NCBI RefSeq assembly: GCF_025989185.1
Contig: NZ_JAPDNT010000006.1
Location: forward strand, 124,001-188,000
Origin: Limobrevibacterium gyesilva
Lineage (GTDB): Bacteria > Pseudomonadota > Alphaproteobacteria > Acetobacterales > Acetobacteraceae
Length of the DNA stretch: 64,000 bases
Reading direction: 5' to 3'
Each line of letters opens with the position of its first letter. The stretch's first letter is position 1. Shown in pieces: positions 55,259 through 63,479 of this stretch. Both the position numbers and the translations under genes were made by a program. Under the pieces are notes generated by a model. That model had not been told where the DNA came from. It did no database searches and saw only the letters and a program-made list of their open reading frames with translations.

Positions 55259-55368
55259 CTGGGCCAATGGCCTTTGGAAACCGTTACTGTCTTGGCTGCA
55301 TGAGCAGCCTTCGGATGATATTTGATCTCAATTGAAGGCTGCTGCCGCAGCCAAGAGAGTCAAGGATT

Positions 55369-55412
55369 GCAAAGGCTCTGCCTTTGCTGGGGTCCAGGGG
55401 CAAAGCCCCTGG
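55369..55412 (-). terminator. two tandem hairpins downstream of speE
   Basis: GCAAAGGC-TCT-GCCTTTGC (55369-55387) and CCAGGGGC-AAA-GCCCCTGG (55394-55412) are both perfect, 16 bases past the speE stop. They resemble the paired AAGGGC/AGGGGC hairpins found after many genes in Acetobacteraceae and may stop transcription or stabilise mRNA. Confidence 0.6.
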
Positions 55413-55428
55413 CCTTCTCTTCCAGCCC

Positions 55429-56295
55429 TTATTTCGGCAAATGCTTCGCGATATACGGCGGCAGGTGGAATGCCCCAGCGTGGATTTCCGGCGTCCAGTA
55501 CTGCGTGGACCCGAGAATCCCTGCCGCCTCGGCACGCACGCGGATCGTCTCGGCCGACACACGGTCCAGCCCCGGCTGCTTCGCGGCGAAGCCGAGAGTC
55601 ATGAAGCCGCCGACATAGGTCGGCACGGCCGCGACATAGGCGCCGACATGGGGAAAAAACCTCGCCCGGCGCACGCTGGTTTCGCGCAGCTCGTCGGCCT
55701 GCATGGCGGGCACGCCGCACTGATTCACGATCAGCCCGCCCGGCGACAGGATGCGCGCGCAGTTGGCATAGAAGTCGTCGGTGAACAGCACCTCGCCCAC
55801 GCCGATCGGATCGGTGCTGTCGACGATGATGGCGTCGAACGACGCATCGGCGGCGCGCTTCACGTAGTCGATGCCGTCGCCCACGATCACCACGGCCCGG
55901 GGATCGGTCCAGGCATCGCCGGCGATGCTCGGCAGATGCGCCTTGGCAAGGCGGATCACCTCGCCGTCGATCTCGACCATCACCGCGCGCTGCACGCCGC
56001 GATGCTGCAGCACGCGGCGCAGCACTCCGCCGTCACCGGCGCCGATGATCAGCACGTTGCGGCACTCGCCATGCGCCAGCAGCGGCACATGCGTCAGCAT
56101 CTCCTGGTAGACGAACTCGTCGGCCTCGGTGATCTGCACCACGCCGTCGAGCAGCATCACGCGGCCATGCGAGAAGCTCTCGAAGATGACGATGTCCTGG
56201 AAGTCGCTCTGCACGCGGGCGAGCTCGCGTTTCACCAGGAAGCGCTGGCCCCAGTCGGGATACAGCGTCTCGTTGATCCACGAATCGGTGGTCAT
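55429..56295 (-). CDS. speE: spermidine synthase
   Basis: A 288-aa aminopropyltransferase that joins decarboxylated S-adenosylmethionine to putrescine. The SAM-binding loop is IIGAGDGGVLRRVL (about residue 84), with VEIDGEVIRLAKAHLP. The catalytic-region DSTDPIGVGEVLFTDDFY is near residue 160. Length is normal. It follows speD by 90 bases containing a 10-bp hairpin. Confidence 0.95.
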   Translation of the reverse strand: MTTDSWINETLYPDWGQRFLVKRELARVQSDFQDIVIFESFSHGRVMLLDGVVQITEADEFVYQEMLTHVPLLAHGECRNVLIIGAGDGGVLRRVLQHRGVQRAVMVEIDGEVIRLAKAHLPSIAGDAWTDPRAVVIVGDGIDYVKRAADASFDAIIVDSTDPIGVGEVLFTDDFYANCARILSPGGLIVNQCGVPAMQADELRETSVRRARFFPHVGAYVAAVPTYVGGFMTLGFAAKQPGLDRVSAETIRVRAEAAGILGSTQYWTPEIHAGAFHLPPYIAKHLPK

Positions 56296-56335
56296 GGTCG
56301 CACTCCTTTGGGCGATTCCGGCACGAAAACGGATC

Positions 56336-56360
56336 GGGCCGGGTGTTGCGCACCCGGCCC
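56336..56360 (-). promoter_or_regulatory. perfect 10-bp hairpin between speD and speE
   Basis: Arms GGGCCGGGTG (56336-56345) and CACCCGGCCC (56351-56360) with a 5-base loop lie 26-50 bases after the speD stop and end 41 bases before speE. It could be an attenuator, an RNA-processing site or a partial terminator adjusting speE relative to speD. Confidence 0.5.
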
Positions 56361-56385
56361 GCCCGCGACACCAGGGACGATTTGG

Positions 56386-56883
56386 CTAGTAGACGCGGCC
56401 GCGCAGCTGCTCGTTCAGGTCCACGCGGTCGGGACCAAAGGCCTGCTCGAGCACGGGGATCGACCTGCGCGGATCGCAGGAGCCGCACATGAAGATGTCC
56501 ACGGCGGCGAAATCGCGCTCCGGCCAAGTGTGGATGGAGATGTGGCTCTCCGCCAGCACGACCACGCCGGACACGCCGCCATTCGGCGTGAAGTGGTGGA
56601 AATGGCTGTGCAGGATCGTCGCGCCGGCAACGATCGCCGCCTCGCGCAGCGCCGCGTCGATATGCGCGGGGTCGTCGAGATTCTTCGCCCCCCACAGATC
56701 GACCAGCAGATGCGTGCCGGCGAATTTCATGCCGTCGCGCTCGACGAAATAGTCGGTGCGCTCGTCTTCGCTCACGTGCAGCGCCTGACTGGACGCAGCC
56801 GCAGGCCCCGCGAGGCGGATTTCGTTCGTCTGGTTCTCGCTCGGGAAATCCGAGACCATCCCCAGTGGCGTGAGTGCGTTCAT
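56386..56883 (-). CDS. speD: S-adenosylmethionine decarboxylase proenzyme
   Basis: A 165-aa proenzyme (with ATG 56883 as residue 1) that decarboxylates SAM using a pyruvoyl group. Self-cleavage should occur at E112-S113 in LAESHISIHTWPE. Catalytic-domain marks are FAGTHLLVDLWG, LHSHFHHFTPNGGVSG and DIFMCGSCDPRRS. The core is about 120 residues; the first 45 or so are an unusual extension ending in a DERTDYFVERDG stretch. GGGAGG lies 7 bases before the ATG; GTG 56886 is an alternative. A C10 tract is about 100 bases upstream. Confidence 0.92.
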   Translation of the reverse strand: MNALTPLGMVSDFPSENQTNEIRLAGPAAASSQALHVSEDERTDYFVERDGMKFAGTHLLVDLWGAKNLDDPAHIDAALREAAIVAGATILHSHFHHFTPNGGVSGVVVLAESHISIHTWPERDFAAVDIFMCGSCDPRRSIPVLEQAFGPDRVDLNEQLRGRVY

Positions 56884-56978
56884 CACGCATCCTCCCTTTC
56901 CAACCAGCAGACGGCCTGTTGGGCGTCACGCCTCGTGCGTGCGCCCCCTGGGGCCAAGGCGGCGGAAAATGATCAAAA

Positions 56979-56988
56979 GGGGGGGGGG
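56979..56988 (+). repeat. G10 homopolymer (C10 on the speD strand)
   Basis: Ten G in a row interrupt otherwise mixed sequence between the large exported-protein gene and speD, about 96-105 bases upstream of the speD start. Such a tract can change length by slippage and alter promoter spacing or leader length. Confidence 0.75.
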
Positions 56989-57074
56989 ATGCAAGCAGAA
57001 ACCGCCCCTGTGCCCTATGTTTTTTGCATGCCGGTCCCGCAGGGGCGCGCCCAGGGCGGGCCAAACGGATTCGT

Positions 57075-60026
57075 TCAGGGAGTCAAGGTCTTGAGTGCGG
57101 CCGGCAGGGCCCGAGCCAGCTTCGTCTCCTGCGCGGCGCGCGGCAGGTCGGCCACGCCCTGCACCGGCCCGGCGGTCAGCAGGCGGAACATCTCCGCCAG
57201 CTTGTCGTCCGGCAGCCGTGCCGTGTCGTGCTCGCGCAAGCGCGCGAGCGTCGCCTCGTCGCCGGTCTGGGCAGCGGCGGCGGCCAGGCGCAGCAGTGTG
57301 CGGGCCTGCGCCTCGTTCAACGGACCCTCGGGCGGCACGGTTCGGGCGGCGAGCTCGCGCAGGGCTGCCAGGGCGGCAGGCCAGTCTTTCGCTGCTTCCA
57401 GCAGATCGGCGCGAAGTGCGGCGGCCGGCGTGGTGCCGAGGGCGGCCAAGGCTGCGGTGGCGCTGGGCAGATCGCCGGACACGGCGGCCGCGCGGGCGAA
57501 GGTGAGCGTGCGGCTCTCTTGCAGCGGCGCCGGCAGATCCGGGGCAGCCGACCTGGTCAGCGCCGCCAGGGCGCCCGCGGGATCACCCTCTTCCAGCCGC
57601 GCCTTGGCCAGCCGGCCGCCGAACGCGGCGCGCACGGCCCCGGCGGGCGCCTGGGTGACCAGCTTCTCGAGCACGGGCACGGCACGCTTGGGCAAGTCGA
57701 GCGCGGTGAGACGGTCGGCCAGCCGCGCCGCCAGGGCCTGCCCGGCCTCGCCGTCGGCAATGAGGTCGGCGTTCTCCTCCACCAGGGCGACCAGGTCGAG
57801 CGGCGGCGGCGGCGTCTTCGCATCGGCTGCGAGCGCATCGGCGAAGATCGCGGCAAGGCGGGCGTGCAGGGCCGGACGCTGCTCGGGCCAGATCTGCTCG
57901 CTCTCGCGCAGCAACGCGAGCGCCGGGCGAAAGCCGCCATCCCGTGCGCGCAATTCGGCGATACGCTGGCGCAACGCAAGCTCGCGGTCGTCGCCGCGCC
58001 AGGAGAATAGCAGCTTGTCCAGCGCATCCGCCGCCTGGGCGGAGGTCAGCGCGCCGGTGGCGAGCCGCAGTTCGACGGCGCGCACCGCCGCCCGGGCCCG
58101 CGCCAGCCGGTCGGGTCCGCCGGCGACACGGTCATAGGCGTCCAGCGCCGGCTTCGGGTCGCCGCCCGGCGCCTGCGCCTCGGCCTCCAGCAGGAAGGCG
58201 CGGGCGAGATCCAGGCTGGTGTCGTCCCGGCGCTGCGCCAGCAACGGCCACAGCATTGCGGGCTCGCCGCCCAGCGCGATGGTTTCGGCGGCGAGCGGCA
58301 GCAGCCGGTTGCGCATGGCGGCGGGGTAGGACAGAAGCAGCGGCAGGTTGGCCGCGAACACCGCCGCCGCGTCCGCTGCGCCCTCGCGGGTCATGGCGGT
58401 CCGCACCGCCCGCCACAGCGCCACCTCATCGGTGCCGTCCAGGCGCGGATCGGTGATGCCGCCGGCCTCGCCGGCGCGGCCAGCCATCAGCGCGGCAATG
58501 GCGGACAGGCCCAGCGTGTCGGGGTTGTCGGCGATACGGGCGTCGTCGGTGGCGGCCATGGTCAAGGTGGCCTGCGCCTCGGCGCCCATGCCCAAGGCGA
58601 GCATGGCCTGCGCCACGGCGACGCGCTTGCCGGCACGCGCCTGGGCCGGCGCGGCCGCGGCGGCCGTCACGGCAGCCTGCAGGCGGCGCAGCAGCATCTC
58701 TGTCGGCTGGGCGGGAAAGGCGAAGCGGCGGCTGAAATGTTGCGCGTCGGCGGATGCCACCGCGTCCGGCGCCGGCGCCGCGAGCGCCAGCGCCCGGCCG
58801 GCGCCGGCCTCGATCGTGAAGCCCTGAGCGGTGACGCGCACCGACAGCGCGTCGGACACCGGCTCGACAGCCACGCCCTGCCAGGTGCGCAGCAGGGCGA
58901 ATTCCGGCGTGCGGCGCGCGACCGGAACGGACTGGCCGGGCTGGCGCTGCGTGCCCACCAGCAGCGCGCCGCCGGTGTCAGGATCGGAAACCGAAACGAC
59001 CTGGCCCGGCGCCTCCGCAACCAGGCGCAGAACGCCGTCGGCGAGGTCCGGGCGGATCGGCCTGGCGCCGCCGTCTGCCGCGGCTACGGGAACGGTCGCG
59101 ATGGTCCAGCCGGCAGCGCTGCGGGTCAGCGACAGGCCTTCCTGCGGGGTGAGCGGCAGCCGCAGCACGGTGGCGGCCGGCAGCAGCTGGATCGTGGCCG
59201 CCGCGAAGGCAGGATCGCCGCGAAGGGCGGCCATATCGATCGGACGGCGCTGGTCGAACACCACAAGGGCCGCGTCGCCGCGCCGGAACGCGGCGGCGCC
59301 GACGCCCGTGTCGAAGGGCAGCGACGCCGCATGTCCGGCCACGCCGGCCGGAAGCGGTGTCGGAGTGGCGGCGAGTTGCACCGGCCCGGATGGCGCCCCG
59401 GGGGCAGCGCCGGACTCCGGCAACGCGGTTTGCTGCACCGTGGCGACCGGGGCCGTGCCGGCCGGTTCGGATGCCGTCGCGACCGGTGGCGGCGCGGCGG
59501 GCTCGTCGGTGTGGCGGTCCATCGGGATGGGCACGCGGAGTTTCGCCGAACTCTGGACGGGCGTCCGGGCAACGGTATGGGTCCGGCGCGGCGGCGCGGG
59601 CGGCTTTGCCGCGGCTGCGGGGGGTCGCGGAGCGGATGTCGGGTCCAGGAAATCGACCACCAGCCGGCCGTCCAGGCGCATGCGGCGGATCTGCGCGCCA
59701 GGCGCAAGGATCAGCTCGGCCTGTCCGGAGGCGCCGGTCATGGCCTGTACGTTGCGCGGCGCCCGACCGGCCGCGGAAACCGGCACCGGTGGCGTGAAGC
59801 GCACCACCAGCCTGTCGCCGTCCTGCACCGGCTCGGCAGTGGTCCCGCGCGGCAGGTCGAAGACCACGCGGCCGAAGCCGGAATGGTCGCCGGTGCGCAG
59901 GATCACCGATGGCGTATCGGCGGCGGCGGCCGGGCCACAAGCCGGCCCGGCGAGCACGGCAAGCGCCAGCACCGCGGCAGCGGCGCGCAAGCCGATTCGT
60001 GCGTATGGCGCCGGCCGGGCCCGCAT
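57075..60026 (-). CDS. large exported protein of unknown function, chemotaxis/flagellar operon
   Basis: A 983-aa protein with signal peptide to about residue 36 (GPAAAA before DTPSVIL). The N-terminal third carries beta-rich segments (GDHSGFGRVVFDLPRG, DRLVVRFTPPVPV, GRLVVDFLDP) resembling AMIN-like domains, then a Pro/Ala linker. The C-terminal half is a series of Ala/Leu-rich helices consistent with TPR-like repeats. I cannot name the family with certainty. Its ATG overlaps the cheZ stop (TGATG). It lies upstream of speD but after a gap of nearly 190 bases. A periplasmic scaffold of the motor is an inference from context. Confidence 0.8.
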   Translation of the reverse strand: MRARPAPYARIGLRAAAAVLALAVLAGPACGPAAAADTPSVILRTGDHSGFGRVVFDLPRGTTAEPVQDGDRLVVRFTPPVPVSAAGRAPRNVQAMTGASGQAELILAPGAQIRRMRLDGRLVVDFLDPTSAPRPPAAAAKPPAPPRRTHTVARTPVQSSAKLRVPIPMDRHTDEPAAPPPVATASEPAGTAPVATVQQTALPESGAAPGAPSGPVQLAATPTPLPAGVAGHAASLPFDTGVGAAAFRRGDAALVVFDQRRPIDMAALRGDPAFAAATIQLLPAATVLRLPLTPQEGLSLTRSAAGWTIATVPVAAADGGARPIRPDLADGVLRLVAEAPGQVVSVSDPDTGGALLVGTQRQPGQSVPVARRTPEFALLRTWQGVAVEPVSDALSVRVTAQGFTIEAGAGRALALAAPAPDAVASADAQHFSRRFAFPAQPTEMLLRRLQAAVTAAAAAPAQARAGKRVAVAQAMLALGMGAEAQATLTMAATDDARIADNPDTLGLSAIAALMAGRAGEAGGITDPRLDGTDEVALWRAVRTAMTREGAADAAAVFAANLPLLLSYPAAMRNRLLPLAAETIALGGEPAMLWPLLAQRRDDTSLDLARAFLLEAEAQAPGGDPKPALDAYDRVAGGPDRLARARAAVRAVELRLATGALTSAQAADALDKLLFSWRGDDRELALRQRIAELRARDGGFRPALALLRESEQIWPEQRPALHARLAAIFADALAADAKTPPPPLDLVALVEENADLIADGEAGQALAARLADRLTALDLPKRAVPVLEKLVTQAPAGAVRAAFGGRLAKARLEEGDPAGALAALTRSAAPDLPAPLQESRTLTFARAAAVSGDLPSATAALAALGTTPAAALRADLLEAAKDWPAALAALRELAARTVPPEGPLNEAQARTLLRLAAAAAQTGDEATLARLREHDTARLPDDKLAEMFRLLTAGPVQGVADLPRAAQETKLARALPAALKTLTP

Positions 60027-60664
60027 CAGTCGAAGCTCGCCAGCAGCTTGTCGATATCAGTCTGGTCCATCGCATTGGCCGGAAGCTGGGGGCCGTTCAG
60101 CAGCATCTCCTCGGCCGGCGCCGGGCGCTCGATTCCGGCACCCCGCTCGCCGAAGGTGGCGAGCATGCAGGCCACCTTGGCCTCGATCGCCTGCAGCGTG
60201 GCCACCACCTTGGTGATGCGCTGGCCGGTGATGTCCTGGAAGCTGCAGGCCTCGTAGATGCGCGTTGTCGCGTCCTGCAGCTGGGCGGCGGCGGCGGCAC
60301 CGACGGGCGCGCCCGCATCCTTCGCCAGCGCCTCCCCGACCCTGTCGAGCGTCTCGCAGACTTCCAGGATGCTGTCGGTGGCCGCCGCGGTGTGCGCCAC
60401 GATGGCGTCCAGCTCGTCGGTGGCCGAGGGGATGTGGCTCGCGGTGATGTCGTCCACCTTGAGGGCCGCGATCTCGGCCTTCGCTGTGGCGATGGTGCGG
60501 CCCAGCTCCTCGACTTCGGACAACAGGCTGGCTTGCGGCGCGGACAGGTCGCCATGCATGGTGGACAGCACCGCGCGCACCACCTCGACCATGACATCCG
60601 GCTGGGCGGCGGGATAGCGCGCGCGCAGCTCTTCCAGCCGGCGGCCGAGATCGGCGTCACGCAT
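60026..60664 (-). CDS. cheZ: protein phosphatase CheZ
   Basis: A 212-aa helical protein. It dephosphorylates CheY-P. The diagnostic stretch is YEACSFQDITGQRITKVV (about residues 138-155), whose Gln is the catalytic residue of the family. The C-terminal DQTDIDKLLASFD matches the CheY-binding tail. Its start overlaps the cheY stop by 8 bases, so the pair is coupled. Confidence 0.92.
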   Translation of the reverse strand: MRDADLGRRLEELRARYPAAQPDVMVEVVRAVLSTMHGDLSAPQASLLSEVEELGRTIATAKAEIAALKVDDITASHIPSATDELDAIVAHTAAATDSILEVCETLDRVGEALAKDAGAPVGAAAAAQLQDATTRIYEACSFQDITGQRITKVVATLQAIEAKVACMLATFGERGAGIERPAPAEEMLLNGPQLPANAMDQTDIDKLLASFD

Positions 60665-61043
60665 GGCCCAGCACCTTCTCGATCTTGTCGCGCAGGGTCT
60701 CGGCGTTGAACGGCTTGACGATGTAGTTGGACACCCCCGCCTGCTTGGCCGCCACCACGTTCTCCGCCTTGCTCTCGGCGGTGATCATGATGAACGGCGT
60801 CGCCTTCAGCTTGCCGTCCGCACGCACCTCCTGCAGCAGCTGCAGGCCGGTCATCGGCTGCATGTTCCAGTCACTGATCACCAGGCCGAAATTGCCGCCG
60901 CGCAGCTTGGCCAGCGCCTCGGCGCCGTCGGTGGCTTCCTCGACGTTGTGAAACTCGATCTGCTTCAGCAGGTTGCGGATGATCCGCAGCATGGTCTTGT
61001 AGTCGTCCACGATCAGCACGTTCATGGATTTGTCGATTGCCAT
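60657..61043 (-). CDS. cheY: chemotaxis response regulator CheY
   Basis: A 128-aa single-domain receiver. Residues are in place: D13/D14 (VLIVDDY), phosphoryl-accepting D58 (ISDWNM), T88 (ITAES) and K110 (VKPF). AAAGGAG lies upstream of the ATG at 61043. It binds the motor switch FliM when phosphorylated and is coupled to cheZ. It lies after motE on the same strand. Confidence 0.95.
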   Translation of the reverse strand: MAIDKSMNVLIVDDYKTMLRIIRNLLKQIEFHNVEEATDGAEALAKLRGGNFGLVISDWNMQPMTGLQLLQEVRADGKLKATPFIMITAESKAENVVAAKQAGVSNYIVKPFNAETLRDKIEKVLGHA

Positions 61044-61098
61044 CACATCTCCTTTCGCGAGGCGGCACGGCCGCGCTCCGGTCATTGCATCCATCCGT

Positions 61099-61815
61099 TC
61101 AGCCGCCGCTTTTTGTCGCCGCCGGGGCCGCCGCGCCGGGCGCCGCATTCGCCTTGCCGCGCATCTGCGCGAGCTGCGCGGTGACCTGGCGGGCGCGCTC
61201 GGGCTGCATCGCCGCCAGCACCGGCGCCGCCTTCGCCTCCTTCATCCGGTCCAGCACCTGCAGCAGCACCTGCGTGTCCAGGTCGTTGAAGATCGTGGCC
61301 GCGTCGCGCGGCTTCATGGTTTCGTACAGCTTCACCAGGCCACCCCAGTTGGCTTCGTCGCGGTCGCGCCGTGCCTTCTCCAAGGCTTCCAGCTTGCCCT
61401 GCAGCGCGGTCAGCTCGTTCACCCGCGCGGCGAGGCGCTTCTCCGCCGATGACAGAACCGCCTCGCGCGAGGCCAGTGCCGCCTCGCGCGCATCGAGCTC
61501 GTTGCGACGGTTGCGCAGGTCGAGCAGCAACGCGCGCTCGCTCTCGCTGACCGGTGGGTCGGCGGGTGGCGCCCGCGGGACTTCGGGCGGCTTCACAGCG
61601 GCCGATCTCGCTGCCGGGCCGGGCCTGGCGACCGGCGCGGGGGTCGCGGCAGGCGGGGTCGCGGCCTGGGCAGCGGGGACAACGCCCGCCGCCGCCGGCG
61701 GCGGTGCCCCCGGAACGGCGGCACGCACCAACGCCACCGATTTCACCGCCAGCAACGCGGCCATCGCGACGATAGTCGTCGGCAGCAGCCGCGGCAAAGG
61801 TAGCTGCAGGCTCAT
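61099..61815 (-). CDS. motE: MotE-like flagellar protein (MgtE-N-type domain)
   Basis: A 238-aa protein with an N-terminal helix (about residues 13-30) anchoring it in the membrane, a Pro/Ala-rich linker to about 90, a coiled coil at 90-152 (NRRNELDAREAALASREAVL), and an MgtE-N/FliG-like domain at 155-212 (YETMKPRDAATIFNDLDTQVLLQVLDRMKEAKAAPVLAAMQPERAR). This matches the MotE family, which helps MotC and the stator fold in alphaproteobacteria. No ribosome site precedes the ATG at 61815, and a GTG at 61845 is possible. Confidence 0.82.
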   Translation of the reverse strand: MSLQLPLPRLLPTTIVAMAALLAVKSVALVRAAVPGAPPPAAAGVVPAAQAATPPAATPAPVARPGPAARSAAVKPPEVPRAPPADPPVSESERALLLDLRNRRNELDAREAALASREAVLSSAEKRLAARVNELTALQGKLEALEKARRDRDEANWGGLVKLYETMKPRDAATIFNDLDTQVLLQVLDRMKEAKAAPVLAAMQPERARQVTAQLAQMRGKANAAPGAAAPAATKSGG

Positions 61816-61870
61816 GGCGCCACGCGGGGGCCGGTCGGGCCGCACCCGGCGCCGGCGGGACGAGGCATCG

Positions 61871-62344
61871 TCATCGCGCCATCCGCAATGCCTTCAGCAG
61901 GTCGCGCTCGGCCTGGCTGCGCGCCCGCGGCAGCTCGGCGCCCGCCGGCGTCGCCGGCGCGGGATCGGCCTCCGGCTCGGCAGCCTCGTAGCCGGCCGGC
62001 TCCGGCGCCTGCACCAGGCTGCGGCCGGCGCGCACCAGCTGCTCCAGCCGGTCGGCCAGCCGCTCGCCGCGCTCGGCGAGGAATTGCAGATCGTCCTTCA
62101 GGCCCTGCGCCGTCTCGGTCTGGCGCGCGATGTGCCGGCCGGCGCCGTCCGCCGCCGCACGCAGCCGGGCAATCCCCTGCTCCGCCGCCTGGGTGCTGGA
62201 GTTGAAGCCGTTCACCAGGTCCTGCAACGCGGCGCGGTCGCGCTTCAGCACGCCCAGCGCCCGTTCCAGACGGAGCGCATGGAACAGCGTCGCGGCCAGC
62301 AGCACGACGAGCGCTATTTCGAGCAGCCATTCCATTCCACCCAT
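61871..62344 (-). CDS. DUF6468 flagellar-cluster protein
   Basis: A 157-aa protein with an N-terminal membrane helix (WLLEIALVVLLAATLFHAL) then a long charged helical region (RLERALGVLKRDRAALQDLVNGFNSSTQAAEQGIARLRAAADG and GLKDDLQFLAERGERLADRLEQLV). The C-terminus ends RSQAERDLLKALRMAR. It matches the DUF6468 family, usually found between fliM and motE. Start ATG 62344 was chosen; ATG 62335 is equally plausible. Its role is unknown, perhaps motor assembly. Confidence 0.75.
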   Translation of the reverse strand: MGGMEWLLEIALVVLLAATLFHALRLERALGVLKRDRAALQDLVNGFNSSTQAAEQGIARLRAAADGAGRHIARQTETAQGLKDDLQFLAERGERLADRLEQLVRAGRSLVQAPEPAGYEAAEPEADPAPATPAGAELPRARSQAERDLLKALRMAR

Positions 62345-62405
62345 CCTGCTGCCGGTTTTGGCAGGCAATCGTGAACAGGGGCTTTCATGGCCGAGCGAGC
62401 TGCCC

Positions 62406-63479
62406 TCATCGCTCGCCCGCCGGCGGGCGCGGCACCTCGCCCTCGATGCGCACCGCCACCCGGTTCTTGCGCCGCCCGACCTTGCCCTCGAACAACGTGG
62501 TGGCGCCGCAACGGAGCTGCACCATCGCCCCGGGCAGCGTGTTCAGCACGATCCGGCTGCCCGGCTGCAGCGCCATCACGTCCGACAGCTTCATGGTCTG
62601 CTCGTCGAGCACCACGTCGAGGTCGATATCCGTGTTCCACAACTCCTCGGCCAGATGGGTCTCCCAGATGGAATCGCGGCCGAACTTCTCGCCCATGAAC
62701 TGCTGCAGCAGCAGCTCGCGCACCGGCTCCAGCGTGGCGTAGGGCAGCAGCAGCTCCAGCCGGCCGCCGCGATCTTCCATGTCGATGCGCAGCCGCGCCA
62801 GCACGGCGGCGTTGGACAGCCGGCTGATGGTGGCGAAGCGCGGATTCACCTCCAGCCGCTCGAAGCGGAAGGTCACGGGGCAGAGCGGATCGAAGCTGAT
62901 CGACAGATCGGCCAGCACCACCTGGATCAGACGCTCGACCAAAGTGCGCTCGATGGTGGTGTAGGGCCGGCCCTCGATGCGCATGGCCGCGGTGCCGCGC
63001 CGTCCGCCCAGCAGCACGTCGACGATCGAGTAGATCATCGCGCTGTCCACCACCATCAGGCCGTAATTGTCCCATTCCTCGGCCTTGAACACCGCCAGCA
63101 TCGCTGGCAGCGGGATCGAGTTCAGGTAGTCGCCGAAGCGCAGCGACAGGATGTTGTCGATGCCGACTTCCACGTTGTCGCTGGTGAAGTTGCGCAACGA
63201 GGTGGACATGATGCGCACCAGCCGGTCGAACACGATCTCGAGCATCGGCAGGCGCTCGTACGAGACCAGGCCGGAGCTGATGATGCGCTGGATGCCGCTG
63301 CGGTGTTCGCCGTCGACGGGGCCGTCGTCGAAGCCCAGCAGGCTGTCGATCTCGGCCTGGTTGAGCACGCGCGCCGGCTGCACCGACGCGGTTTCGCCGG
63401 CCTCCGTCTCCGCGCCCCAGGCGGCGGCGAGATCCTCGTCGGACGGGGGCTGGCCGGACCCGGCTTCACTGCCGCTCAT
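62406..63479 (-). CDS. fliM: flagellar motor switch protein FliM
   Basis: A 357-aa switch-complex protein. The N-terminal CheY-binding motif is VLNQAEIDSLLGFDD, then the central CheC-like domain (GIQRIISSGLVSYERLPMLEIVFDRLVR) and a C-terminal SpoA domain (DVMALQPGSRIVLNT). Its ATG overlaps the fliL stop (ATGA). With cheY and cheZ downstream in the same operon, the whole switch control is coexpressed. Confidence 0.95.
   Translation of the reverse strand: MSGSEAGSGQPPSDEDLAAAWGAETEAGETASVQPARVLNQAEIDSLLGFDDGPVDGEHRSGIQRIISSGLVSYERLPMLEIVFDRLVRIMSTSLRNFTSDNVEVGIDNILSLRFGDYLNSIPLPAMLAVFKAEEWDNYGLMVVDSAMIYSIVDVLLGGRRGTAAMRIEGRPYTTIERTLVERLIQVVLADLSISFDPLCPVTFRFERLEVNPRFATISRLSNAAVLARLRIDMEDRGGRLELLLPYATLEPVRELLLQQFMGEKFGRDSIWETHLAEELWNTDIDLDVVLDEQTMKLSDVMALQPGSRIVLNTLPGAMVQLRCGATTLFEGKVGRRKNRVAVRIEGEVPRPPAGER

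Noticed and set aside
55134-55368. Small open frames across the region between the Imm32-like gene and speE
   Set aside because: They have no ribosome site, run across a dispersed repeat and hairpins, and have no recognisable protein features.
57020-57025. T6 run after the large exported-protein gene as terminator tract
   Set aside because: On the transcribed (minus) strand this is an A-run, and no plus-strand transcript with a stem in front of it is expected here.
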